A stretch of DNA of 51,884 bases, taken from contig BFEA01000346.1 in assembly GCA_003427395.1 (NCBI GenBank), positions 1,603,234-1,655,117 on the forward strand. Reading direction: 5' to 3'. Made by a program: the position numbers and the translations under genes. Numbering within the stretch: the first letter of the stretch is position 1; each line of letters starts with the position of its first letter. The stretch is from Chara braunii (Eukaryota; Streptophyta; Charophyceae; Charales; Characeae). Under the pieces are notes generated by a model that worked only from the letters and a program-made list of their open reading frames with translations, was not told the DNA's origin and ran no database searches. Of this stretch, positions 1 through 9,680 are shown one piece after another.

Positions 1-1150
1 AAAAAAAAAAACATATATCCTTCCTTAATCAGATATATTTTGTCGGATGTCTTTTTTTTTTTTTCCCGCATGTCCGTTTTCTCTGTTTTAGTGTCGAGGC
101 CTTTTTTTATTTTTTTTGTCGCGACGCTGGACCCTCCGTAACTCATGTATTGTGCCCCCTTGCGGCGTCGTTCCTTTTTGTTGCCAAGGTCCCGTGCGAG
201 TACGACGCGTCTCCAGTTTCGCCCTGCCACGTGTACGGCGTGCCTCTTCATTGTGGCCCTACGTTTTTTGTTGGTGTCTCGACCTACGGTGGCATCGGCT
301 ACGGCGCGTCTCCAGTTTTGCCTTTTTTGTCAAGGTCCCGTGCGACTACGACGCGTCTTCGGTTTCGCCTTTTTTGGAGGTGCCCACATTTGATAAACCG
401 CCCAAAAAAATGCCCACAATTTTTCCGTTGATATGACTGAGCATCAGATAGTATATAAGTTATATAGACTGATAACGAATATGGAGGTATTACCGCTAGG
501 AACTCTTCCCACTTTCACAAGTGTTATGTGTCCAAGACTCTTCAACAGATCAGGTCCAGTTCAATCAAAGATCACGCACAAAACAGTCTTGCACAAAACA
601 TGCAAGGACAATTCGCATGCCATGCACTAACGGCGTTAACCTCCACAACATAGACTTGTCCCTTGCATCATTCCTGAGACTCTTTAAGCCCAACCCCCTT
701 ACATCATTCAAAGGACCCTTGAGAGCGATTAAGAACATTTAGGCACAAACCACAGATGACAGTTTTACTGAATATAGAGTTTGTCTTTAAATGCAGATAT
801 CAAGCCAAGGGAAAAGTTGAATCGGTAAAACCGACCTGTTATCGAGTGATAACAAAAAGTTTGGATCCTTTTGTAGATCTCTTCCTTCAAATGCAACAGT
901 AAAACGAGCCCAGACTTGCACACACACAGGTCAACAACAATTCAACATCTCCTCCTCGTATTTCCCTCAATCGTTTCTAAGGATCGGACCTTCAGATTCC
1001 AAACTCTGGAAACCATATCCCAAAGTTCAATGCCTACTCCTACTTCTACAAAACTCTTCAGTCTGTCCCTTTCTCATTTTCAAGGAGATTAATGCCCATG
1101 ACCTTGACGGCTTAAAGGAATCGTTTTTCCTTTATTTTTCATCATTTCAT
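1..1150. other. Gene-free left end
   Basis: I see no convincing gene here. Positions 1-130 are A- or T-rich, 130-370 is GC-rich and repetitive (listed separately), and 430-1150 is unique-looking sequence of mixed composition. The short open frames overlap one another in several frames and show no recognisable domain, so I treat them as chance. The sequence is cut by the window edge. Confidence 0.5.
181..369 (+). repeat. Degenerate GC-rich direct repeat (three partial units)
   Basis: A block of about 43 nt containing AAGGTCCCGTGCGA then ACGACGCGTCTCCAG and a TTTCGCC end occurs at about 181-223 and again at 327-369. A shorter copy of its right half lies at 301-322. The copies differ by a few substitutions, so they are an old tandem-like duplication. 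All three forward frames stay partly open here, but the predicted peptides simply repeat the repeat and resemble no protein I know. Confidence 0.55.
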
Positions 1151-1565
1151 TTTCTCTCATCGGGGTAAGCACATCCCTTCTAGTGCTTACATGGTAATCT
1201 AGTTGAGATTAATCTATGTCATTGGTGGTTTCCCCCTCAGGAGTTTATTAATGAACTGAGTTTACGCGGAACCTCTTCTTTTCTAATTTTTTTTCCCCAA
1301 GGTATTTTGCCCTCTATTCTGCTTCTTTTATGACGTTTGGAGTCACTCTCGCTGAAGCGTTCCATTTTTCCTTTCTCTTCTTCTTATTCTGACATACGCA
1401 AGCAGTGGGTTAAGTCGTCCGAGAATCTTCCACTACTTGATAAATTTCAGACAATCGATTAATCAAAGGAGTAGTCAAGTAGCCCCAATGGACCACTCAA
1501 CCACTCTTCAAAGTTCATGCAGTCCTCATGTAATCAAGCAGTTTAAGTAATCTTGTGCAAGCGAC

Positions 1566-1602
1566 CGAATAACTCACATGGGAGTATCCCTTTATTAGTT
1601 AC
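1566..1602. repeat. Outlying hairpin element, same pattern as the 3.6-4.8 kb array
   Basis: AATAA, then CTCACATGGGAG, then TATCCC and TTTATTAG gives a short stem with a loop that resembles the CTCACCCGAGAG unit at 4168-4202. Nearby, 1165-1190 forms a perfect 8-bp stem (GTAAGCAC / GTGCTTAC), and 1229-1250 contains a TCCCCCTCAGGAG motif. These suggest that degenerate members of the hairpin family occur upstream of the organellar fragments as well. Assignment by eye; moderate to low confidence. Confidence 0.35.
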
Positions 1603-1629
1603 AACAAGTAGTTGAGAAGGCCTTGTTAT

Positions 1630-2400
1630 TTATATATTTTGGATAAATCATTTTTTGTTTCATTGAATGATTGTATTTTTTCTATTTAAATGTAATGTAT
1701 TTCTCTCTTTTTGTTATAATAGAATTGATTTATTTGCTTGTTGAGAAAATTGTATTCTATTAAAACTTTAATTAATATTTATAGGAGAAAATAAAATTGA
1801 ATCACCTACTTTTAAAGTAAAAATCATTCTTTTTTTTTTTTTTCTTGCCAATATTATTAATTTTTTTTTTTTTTTGGAAGATAGTAACTATTTACATGTA
1901 TAACTTTGACTTTCATTATAAATTGATTCTATTTATAGATAGTTTTATATTTCAACTCTTAAATCCTATTGCACTTCCTAATTCTATTTGTTATAGAATA
2001 ATAACTCCGATCTTATTTCGTTATAGTAGTCATTTAAGTTTCATAAAGTAAATACAAAATATCTATTATTATTTGACTATATCATTTTATCATTCATTGG
2101 ATTAATTTAGAAATTCGGATATAAGTACCATGTAACTAAATAAATATAAAGATGTATTGCTTTATTTATAATACTCTATTTTTTCAAAGTAACTTATCAA
2201 TTACTCTACATTCTACACATAAGCAAAAACACTGAAAGATGACATATAGCAAAAAAAAAACAAAGAAGTGGAACCAATCTTATTCTTGGACGGTCAAACC
2301 GGAATGGACAAGCCGCAGGTACCTCATACCTGTATGTTTACCAAATTTCATCACAGCGGCCTTTCCTTTATAATCAACATCACAATAACTAACTATAAAC
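1630..2400. other. AT-rich gene-free stretch
   Basis: Very AT-rich DNA with T-runs at about 1831-1842 and 1861-1875. Composition resembles organellar or decayed intergenic DNA. No open frame here has a recognisable product. Confidence 0.5.
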
Positions 2401-2402
2401 AT

Positions 2403-2472
2403 GTCAATGCAAGAACAAAAATTATATACATACATATATATGTATGTATATAATTTTTGTTCTTGCATTGAC
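2403..2472. repeat. Perfect 70-nt palindrome (two 35-nt arms, no loop)
   Basis: The left arm starts GTCAATGCAAGAAC and the right arm ends GTTCTTGCATTGAC. Reading base by base, the reverse complement of 2403-2437 equals 2438-2472 with no mismatch and no spacer. The centre is alternating AT/GT. Pairing stops immediately outside (T at 2402, G at 2473). It could extrude as a cruciform in DNA or fold into a 35-bp hairpin in RNA. It lies 34 bp left of the broken tRNA-Glu. AT-rich palindromes are common in organellar intergenic DNA, so it may have arrived with that insert. Confidence 0.9.
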
Positions 2473-2506
2473 GTATTCTATTCTATTATTTCTTAGTATT
2501 CCAAAG

Positions 2507-2563
2507 GCCCCTATCGTTTAGCTGGTCACGGAGGCAACGGGGATTCGACTTCCCCTGGGGGTA
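2507..2563 (+). pseudogene. trnE: Plastid-type tRNA-Glu with internal deletion
   Basis: The 5' end GCCCCTATCG and the 3' part GGAGGCAACGGGGATTCGAC followed by TTCCCCTGGGGGTA are the acceptor and T-arm of plastid tRNA-Glu(UUC). The span is 57 nt instead of about 73. The D-arm (GTTTAGCTGGTCA) runs straight into the 3' strand of the anticodon stem, so the 3' half of the D-stem and the whole anticodon loop are missing. It cannot be a working tRNA. The wording ACGGAGGCAAC, rather than the AAGGAGGCAGC I remember for land plants, mildly favours a red-lineage plastid source; that is from memory. Confidence 0.8.
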
Positions 2564-2779
2564 CCCATGATATATCTCATTAAATTTCTATTGCATGGGA
2601 TTTGGATCGACTCTCTAAAATAGATATACTTTTAAGTAATCANTNTACCGCTGTGACAATACTGTAGAGGAAGCTTTATGGGAAAATAACTCGATGCCAG
2701 GATCACTTCTTTCATCTTTATTATAAAAAAAAAAATAGTCATTAGATCTTTTTGACTTCCCATGAATCGGAATGTCATG

Positions 2780-2853
2780 GGGCCTGTAGCTCAGTGGATT
2801 AGAGCACGTGGCTACGAACCACGGTGTCGGGGGTTCGAATCCCTCCTCGCCCA
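2780..2853 (+). tRNA. trnR: Plastid-type tRNA-Arg(ACG), full length
   Basis: All parts are present: 5' acceptor strand GGGCCTG, D-arm TAGCTCAGTGGATTAGAGCA, anticodon stem CGTGG / CCACG around the loop CTACGAA (anticodon ACG), T-arm GGGGGTTCGAATCCCTC and 3' end CTCGCCCA. CCA is not encoded. The acceptor has C-C and T-T mismatches in the middle, which I recall also in plastid copies of this gene. It is almost identical to plastid trnR-ACG and lies 216 bp after the broken tRNA-Glu on the same strand. In a nuclear context it is most likely an inert plastid-derived insert, although its internal A and B boxes could in principle support transcription. Two ambiguous bases (2642, 2644) lie between the two genes. 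Confidence 0.85.
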
Positions 2854-3228
2854 CTCACGAACTAGAAACCACAATTAATTGAAGGTCCATTCACACCGAG
2901 AATCCAATCTTTCTCATATCGAACATAATAGACTCGGACTTGTTCAATTATGAAATCACTACAAAAGTACGATAATTTTGTTTTACGCGCTTGAATGAAA
3001 GTCTGTATTTTGTTTTGAGAAGCTTTGCATACCTCATTTAATTGAATGTCTAATTAAGGCAGAATAATTTGACTGAACATTTTGGCATCTCGTAGGATTT
3101 TCTTTATATAATCTCTATATCTTTATAAAATATGTATAATCTTATTTATGTATAATTTCTTGAATTTACACAATTTTTATATTCTTCACAATGAGAATAT
3201 GTATAGATATGTATAGAATATTGCATAA

Positions 3229-3262
3229 CATACATATAATATTCATGAATATTATATGTATG
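3229..3262. repeat. Perfect 34-nt palindrome
   Basis: CATACATATAATATTCA followed directly by its reverse complement, with no mismatch or spacer. Pairing stops at 3228/3263. It overlaps the first codons of the maturase-like open frame and is the second perfect AT-rich palindrome within 900 bp. Confidence 0.88.
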
Positions 3263-3561
3263 AACTTGCCCACGGGCCGACTTTTCTCGAATTTCTTATC
3301 AGCTCCTACAGGCTCTCCCACTTCGTGGCCTTCGAATATCGACAAACATACAATGGGAAAAGTCGAATTGTACGCGTTCAACGAGCAGGTCACGTCACTT
3401 TACTCGTTGATATGCGGAAAGTGATTCACCGCCTGGCAGCTTTAGGTTTTTGTGACAAATCGGGAAACCCTAAACCCAACTTCTTTTATGAGGCAACTCC
3501 AACTCTTCTTTCAACATTCATCAACAATTCAGATCGGCTCTTATCAGAGATCGGTACATAA
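3256..3561 (+). pseudogene. Remnant of a group II intron maturase (end of RT region plus domain X)
   Basis: A 101-residue open frame. Residues ~9-15 (TFLEFLI) resemble the [KR]FLGF-I motif that ends the reverse-transcriptase part of group II intron proteins. Residues ~61-82 contain RLAALGFCDKSGNPKPNF, which fits the maturase domain X pattern L-x2-x-GFCdx-G-x-P-x-P. The tail (NNSDRLLSEIGTYL) sits where the family has a conserved N-x-ILrGl-x-YY segment, but the glycine and YY are lost. Intact proteins run to several hundred residues, so this is a short 3' fragment; the catalytic YADD box and all upstream RT motifs are missing. The frame begins inside a palindrome, so the ATG is probably accidental. 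Known role of the family: helping organellar introns to splice. I infer that it came from organellar DNA together with the neighbouring tRNA sequences. An unrelated chance frame is possible. Confidence 0.5.
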
Positions 3562-3572
3562 CTCAAATCAGC

Positions 3573-4756
3573 AATAGGTGGCCTTCACGGAAGTGCCCTA
3601 TTATTCCTTTATCATAGCTCAGTCTATGCTTAAAAGCGTAGTAGGATGACCCCACAGGAGCTTCCCTACTACTCTCTCAGAATTAAACGAGTTAGGATTG
3701 AGTTACTAGACACAGGCAAACACCAGTTCCTCCTTTTGCTGGAGTATCCTACCAAGCTTGTCAAGATAGAGCTGAGCAAACAATAGGATGACCCCACGGG
3801 AGTCTTCCTATTCCTTCCTTGGGTAGTAAATAGTTTTATCCTTTCGGGTATGGCCCTAGGGCAACTCATATGGAAGTTTACCCTTTTACCCATTTGATGA
3901 TTGGATAAATGAGGTGTAAGTAGATTGTCAGAGAATGAATAGTAAGGTGATATCTTTTCACTCTCGTGTTAGTAGCCAGCTCAGGTCCGAGGTTGTAATA
4001 GGATGACCCCGCGAGAGTTATCCTACTACTACCCAACTGACTGCGAATACCACTCCTTTGATCAAGCGATAGAAAGACCCCACGGGAGCCTCCCATAACC
4101 TCATTAAATGTTAGACAGATAGGTCGTTAGTAATTACTCATGTCATCCATCAGTCACACCCAAAGAAGTAGTAGGGTTACTCACCCGAGAGTATCCCTCT
4201 ACTGTCCAAACACAATCACCTCATTTCTTCTTCTTCTTAGTTGATCTTCAGATCAAACAAATATTTAGGACGACCCCACGAGAGTTATCCTACTACCAGT
4301 TTGATGCGTAGGAGATCAGTCAAAACAACTCTTAGTTAAGTTGTTTTGACCATTCACCTTTCTTACCTATGCATCGTGAATGAGCAAGAGGTATGCCGAC
4401 CCCACGGGAATCGGACGGATAGTCCAAGACTTAGGAGTTCGTGTACTAAACGGTGAATACTTAATTCCCTTCCAAATCTGGTCCGATAGGTGATAGGAGA
4501 GCCCCACGGGAGCCTCCTACTACCTTTGCTTACGTTAGTCGTCCTAGCTTAGAAGCCCTGTACCAGATTACCTCCTAGATTCAGCACGTAAGGTATCAAG
4601 GAAATCGCACGGCAACTTCCCATCACCAATGTTGGAGTCAAACAGACATTTCATCCGGTCGTTACTTAGTCGGGTGAATTCGAATGAGAGCATCCCATCA
4701 TTCACCTCCGTCAGTTCATGCAAGCAGTGCGACGACTCCACGGGAGCCTCCATCAC
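3573..4756. repeat. Array of ~12 spaced hairpins with an ACCCCACGGGAG-like core
   Basis: Each unit is ~31-36 nt: a stem such as GTAGTAGGA / TCCTACTAC closing on TGACCCCACGGGAG. Clear units: 3638-3672, 3782-3812, 3995-4029, 4066-4100, 4168-4202, 4262-4296, 4388-4422, 4489-4524 and about 4727-4756. Weaker ones: 3573-3604, 4592-4627 and 4672-4706, with vestiges near 3733 and 3846. All face the same way and recur about every 65-150 nt. The spacers between them do not resemble one another, so this is not a simple tandem repeat. Stem sequences change while pairing is often kept (AATAGGA/TCCTATT, GTAGTAGG/CCTACTAC). The core is nearly constant. No open frame spans the array. I do not recognise the family. 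It starts 12 bp after the maturase-like remnant, so it may be organellar intergenic DNA or a colonising palindromic element. Confidence 0.75.
4319..4350. repeat. Perfect 12-bp hairpin inside the array
   Basis: GTCAAAACAACT, an 8-nt loop, then AGTTGTTTTGAC. It lies between two array units and lacks the CCCCACGGGAG core, so it is a different structure, possibly a simple intergenic palindrome of the same source DNA. Confidence 0.7.
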
Positions 4757-5156
4757 ACGGCTTTGTCTCCCAAAGCCAAGCTGACTAGGTTTCTTCTCGG
4801 TTCTCCTAGGTTCCTTCCTTTCATCAGGCAGGATTCTTACTTCAATCATATAACCTTTTTCATTTCGATACAGTTTAGTTCTGAAGAAGCACAAACAGTA
4901 TATCACACACCCATACAGGCAGTTCAGTAGAAGGTTGTAGCTTGTATGGGTATACGGGAATGAAAGTGACGTGTACCTCATGGTTCCCTGCCTTCAGAGT
5001 TCCTTCTGAACTCCGGCAGAGCTCCCGCAATCACCCTATTGTCTGTCTGTTTGGTCACCCTTTTTCTACAGAGTAAACTTTTACTTCATTGAAATCATAC
5101 CATTCCAGAAAGTTGTAAAAACCAAGGAAATAAGGGTATTAGATTACGGGAGAAAT

Positions 5157-5238
5157 GGAGAAGGATGGAGGAGGTAAGTACCGTCACACAATGATGTTGT
5201 TTTTTTCCTCTCCAGTGCCCCACACCTCCTCCTTCTCC
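5157..5238. repeat. Purine/pyrimidine inverted repeat
   Basis: A purine arm (GGAGAAGGATGGAGGAGGT, ~5157-5175) is matched by a pyrimidine arm (ACCTCCTCCTTCTCC, 5224-5238) with a ~48-nt interval. The interval holds a GTAAGT and a T-rich stretch ending in CAG, which look like splice signals but would give an intron of only about 42 nt. Confidence 0.5.
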
Positions 5239-7001
5239 GACCCATGATGTTTAATAATAGCAATATCAAAAATAATCATTAATAACTAATAATTAACAAT
5301 AGTAATAATAATAATAATAATAATGCAAGGAATATGATTATGAACGATATACAGAAAACCAACTTGTGAAATCAACAAATGTTTGAGAAGTCATGCATGA
5401 GCATAGAGCACAAGCACACCGAGTATTCATCCACACAGAGCAATACAGTGAAGTAACGAGCCATACTAACACGGTAAACGGCGTCTTTTTGGTCTGACGC
5501 CCCGCGCGATCCTACCATAGTCGACTATCCTACCTACAACTGTGTTCATTCAACAGGCTCACTTCGACACTCATAGACCAATGTTCACGATGTCAACCTC
5601 CGATGACGACCTCTCTTCATGCACCAGGTACGTACCTCGTCACCCGTTTTTCCCTTCCTTCTCACTCTTTGCGTATGAGTGTCTCTCTTCCTCTGCGTCA
5701 CAACGTGTTTCTTCCCGTTCCTTATGCACACACCCATAGCTACGTGGTGAGATCTACCCACGCCGAGTCAGCAATACCCAGCCCCAATCTTACTCAGTCC
5801 AGTCAACAAATACCGTGAGTGACTGCGTGCGCCCAGGCCTGAGTCTGTCGCGTTTGGTTGTGTGACCAAACGCTGCACAGAGGAAATTCAAAGGTCAAAA
5901 TCAATTGTAGAGTCAAAGATACCGCGCCTAGGACCTTGGTTGGACACACTCACTTGTTGTGTGCAGGTACCCAGACAAGCATCCAGACCGGGGGGAAATC
6001 GGTTTCATACCAATTTGGGCCTTCATTTGCATCGAGATTTTTGGACGGTTGAGGGTCGCAGCATCCCGGGTCCAGACCCCGAGTCAATGCTACATAAGTC
6101 CTGACTTTCCTGGCTTTGACATTCATTATTTCTTGCGTCGATGTTGACATCATGCATTGATACCAACACTGGCTTATGCTGATATTACGACTTCGGCTGC
6201 CTGTTGTTGGTTCGACATGATGCCTGGCTTGCACCCGTTTGGCATTCTGACGTGGCAGGAGCCACGCGTCCTACTATTTGTTGACGAGGCGAAACTACGT
6301 ATCTTGTATTGTTGTTCTGACTATCGTCATTCAAGAGGAGATCGAAACTGTGGAGCGATCGTGGATTCGTACCTGACGGTCTTCATGTTGACATTGCCCC
6401 ACGCTGATGAGGGACTGATTTGACGTGCCACGTGGCACATTCATGTTACTTCAGATGCTTGTTCAGATCACTGGTTACTGAGGTGGTGATTCGTGGAGGG
6501 AACCCGAGGAAGAAGTGGGCATTTGTCTATCTTCCCCACTCTCTAATTCTCTTCTCCCTCCTATCTACCTCGTTTGTGTATGCCTTCTCATCTCCTCGGT
6601 ATCTGGGCACGAACAAGATTATTGATAATCGTCAATTGCTTGACACTCATCTGGACTTGTATTGTTGACGACTGTCTTCACGATATGGGTTCACTACAAT
6701 AACAATAATAATAATAATAATAAGTTAATAACAATAATAATAATAATAATAATAATAATTGAAACGGATTTCACCTTTAGCAGTAGCCGCTGCAGCTCCC
6801 CGGGCTCGATCCCTAGTCCTCACCTCAGTTGTGTACAGTATCTGTTTCGACCTTAAGAATTAAGCCCGTGACCTGCACATTCGCAGCAGTTGGTAGGTTG
6901 TCGTAGGTCCGTAGGTTGTAGGGGTTTGATCTGTAGACCTGTCATCTGTAGATCTTAGCAGATCCAGGAAGTCGTCGTTGTAGGTCCTCTAAGAGTCAGA
7001 G

Positions 7002-7090
7002 TTGCAGCTATTACAGCCCTGAAGTGTCAAGGTCACTGCTGCTACAGTCCTGCGAGTCGAGGTCATTAGCTGCTACAGTGTCGAAGGGCC
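7002..7090 (+). repeat. Short tandem repeat, period ~35-40 nt
   Basis: GCAGCTATTACAG, GCTGCTACAGTCCTG and GCTGCTACAGTG begin three successive units that also share an AGTCGAGGTCA-like segment. The copies differ by small indels. Confidence 0.45.
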
Positions 7091-7976
7091 AAGCCCGCAG
7101 ATTTCCGGAAGGTCCGGAAGTGGCCCTTCAAACGCAGCTCATAGCAGACCAGAGGCAAGTGAGCAATTGGTGCAGTCTACCCTTGCTGAGTCAACGGTGC
7201 CCAGTCCTAGTCTCACTTAGTTCAGACAGCAAAGTACCGCGTGGGACTGTATATACTCATGGCCCGGTGGAGACGAGGCAAACTAGCAGCGAACAGAAGT
7301 ACAGATCCAGAGGCAGCGTCCAGCCATTCATCATTGTCGCGTGAGCCATGCGGAAGCGCTACCTGAGCGATTTGTGTGGGGTGGCCTGCAAATGTGCCCA
7401 ACATCGAAGTGGGCTGAAAGAGAGAGCTTAGCCATAGCTGTAGTGGGTGACAGCGGCCGTAGTCATCGTAACTGGTAGAGAGTGTAATGTGTGCATGATA
7501 CAGGGTGAATGCTTGTGGGATATTCAGGGTGTTCTGAGTTTATTGTATGTCAACAATGGAGTTGGTACGCAGTGACAAACAGAGAGTCGTTGGGCACCGG
7601 TATGCCGTAGTCATCTGAGGCAAACTTGTAATCGAACTGTGTTTTTGGCTCCATGCCTCTGAGTTTTGAGCTGGGCGTTAGTCGCCAGTTCGGTGTGTTG
7701 CCTATTTGCATGTATGTGAAGTAAGAAAGAAAGCGAGTCTGATTGTAAAATAATAATAATAATAATAATAACAATAATAAGAATAAGAATAAGAATAAGA
7801 ATAAAAATAATGAATTCAAATAAAATGCAAGGAAAATGAGCGATAGCGAACTTTAGTTCCACCAAATAATGGCACAGCAAAAGCTAATAAGTGACGGTGT
7901 CGGAATAGTCTCAACATCATCAACAAAGAACCAATGTCGACGTCTTATCTGGCGCTCAACGCCCAGACTACGAATG

Positions 7977-8034
7977 GCAGATCCTATCTAGCCTATCTAC
8001 AGTGTCTGGGCAGATCCTACCTAGCCTATCTACA
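7977..8034 (+). repeat. Direct duplication of ~25 nt
   Basis: GCAGATCCTATCTAGCCTAT at 7977-7996 recurs with one change at 8010-8029, each followed by CTACA. The period is 33 nt. Confidence 0.7.
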
Positions 8035-8207
8035 ATTTTCGTTGGTGACGTCAACAACCCCCCTGAAGTACGAGCAAATCTCGGCCAAATGTCGTTCGCC
8101 TCAAGCACTAGGTATGTCTCAGGCATCACTCATCAACCTCGATCCCTCTCATAGATGCTACGTGCACCCAAGATCACCATGCGCCCTTACAAAATTAAAT
8201 TGCATCG

Positions 8208-8241
<34 letters not shown>

Positions 8242-8691
8242 TAATCAAATTGCATAATCACATCGAACGTCATATCGTAAAGCAGCATCGCACCAATATG
8301 ATACCAAAGGAGAATCGTAACACTGAAAACCAATGTCTATGAGAGCTTTGCTCCCGCCACCACCAACATATGTATCCAGGTTTTTCTCCCTACTTGGCAT
8401 TCGGTGCCCAACCTACTTCCTAAATGGCTATTTCCCGCCTAGTGAATAACAATGTGATTGTTGACTTCGGCAGCCAACGAAGTACTCGAATATGTCGACC
8501 AATGCAGACCACTACCTACACCAGGTATGTGCTCTCTCATCATTCATTCTCAACTTTCTCCTTCTGTCTCAGAAACAGAGTATAGCTCACGTGACTTCAT
8601 CTTCTTTTATCGTGCACTGCTCCCGTTCTTCTTCTTCCTCCTTTTTTTTTTTCCTTCTCCTTCTTCTTCTCCTTCCTTATTCTTTCTTCTT

Positions 8692-8745
8692 CTCCTTCTT
8701 CTTCTTCTTCTTCTTCTTCTTCTTCTTCTTCTTCTTCTTCTTCTT
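8692..8745 (+). repeat. (CTT)n microsatellite
   Basis: An almost pure CTT run preceded by a ~60-nt impure pyrimidine tract (8625-8690). Open frames through it encode only poly-Leu or poly-Phe and are artefacts. Confidence 0.9.
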
Positions 8746-9680
8746 TTTTTCTCCTCCTCACGCGCCTCCTTACCAAGTCGCTATATTTCGAGCAGCGGAA
8801 TCACAACGTTATGTCTGCGGACACGAAAACAGTACCACAACACGGCCTCAACTATACTCTCCGACGAGCGTCATGGCCTACACGCGCTGAATGTCGCCAT
8901 TATTTAATCACAAGATCATGTAAGTAGCCTTCTCCTCCCTTCTCTTTCTCCTCCCTCTTCTTTTTCTTCTTTGTTTACGCCCTTTTCTCACTGCACACAT
9001 TCTCTTTATGTGCAGTCATCCCCTCTCTCGCCTGCTAGTGTTACCCCACCGTGCGATCCCCCTCCCTTTTCCTGATGCTTTCCTTTCCTTCGTCATGGTG
9101 CTACTCTTCCATCTCCCCAGATGAATCCTTCTTCCAACTCCTCGCGCTACTCACCTGCCTCCATCTTTGCCATCTCCTCTACTCCCCCACGCCTGTATAT
9201 TTTCCTCCATCAGGCGCATTCTTCCTTTAATTTCCTTCGCGCGCCTGTAGCCGCCTTCGCACGTCTTGGTCGAGCTCAAGCTCGTCATGGTCCGTGCGTC
9301 GACCAAGTATCTGCACGCGCCCCTTTTTCTTCTCCTTGCTATCCCGATCGCCTTCCCCTCTCTCTCGCTTCCCCCCAACTACTCTCACCTTCTGGTATTT
9401 CATAGATAAAAACGAAGCCGATATCAAATTACTATAATAATACTAATACTACTACTACTGCTACTAGTAATAATAATACGAGATAATGAACGCATATCAG
9501 CTACCTTTCTGGTCTGATACAGTCATAGAGAGGGTGTGTTACATTCAGGGTCGGCAGTCAATCTCCTCCATTTTATCGAGGTGAGTACTCTCCCTTCCTT
9601 TCCCTCTCTCTTTCTAACACATACACATATGCGTGTACTCACACACACGCATAATTAGTAACGTAGATTTTCTTATTTTA

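Larger units (their letters stand above)
5240..8430. other. Gene-free region with AAT microsatellites and short duplications
   Basis: No recognisable coding region. AAT/ATT-type microsatellites occur at about 5302-5325, 6695-6760, 7748-7806 (grading into AAGAAT) and 8207-8246. Short open frames around 5860-6660 overlap in several frames and carry no domain I know. A perfect 9-bp hairpin (GCGTTTGGT / ACCAAACGC) sits at 5850-5873. The stretch reads as old, mutated repeats. Confidence 0.5.

Noticed and set aside
2615-2854. Minus-strand 79-codon frame over tRNA-Arg
   Set aside because: Typical spurious frame opposite a tRNA; it also runs across ambiguous bases.
3573-4756. CRISPR array or tRNA cluster as explanation for the hairpins
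   Set aside because: Spacing is irregular, stems vary in sequence, there is no tRNA cloverleaf, and the context is eukaryotic.
5174-5215. Mini-intron (GTAAGT to a T-rich tract and CAG) of about 42 nt
   Set aside because: Shorter than normal spliceosomal introns, no open frame on either side, and the signals fall inside a purine/pyrimidine inverted repeat.
8458-8907. 149-codon open frame
   Set aside because: Most of it is poly-Leu/poly-Phe encoded by the CTT microsatellite.
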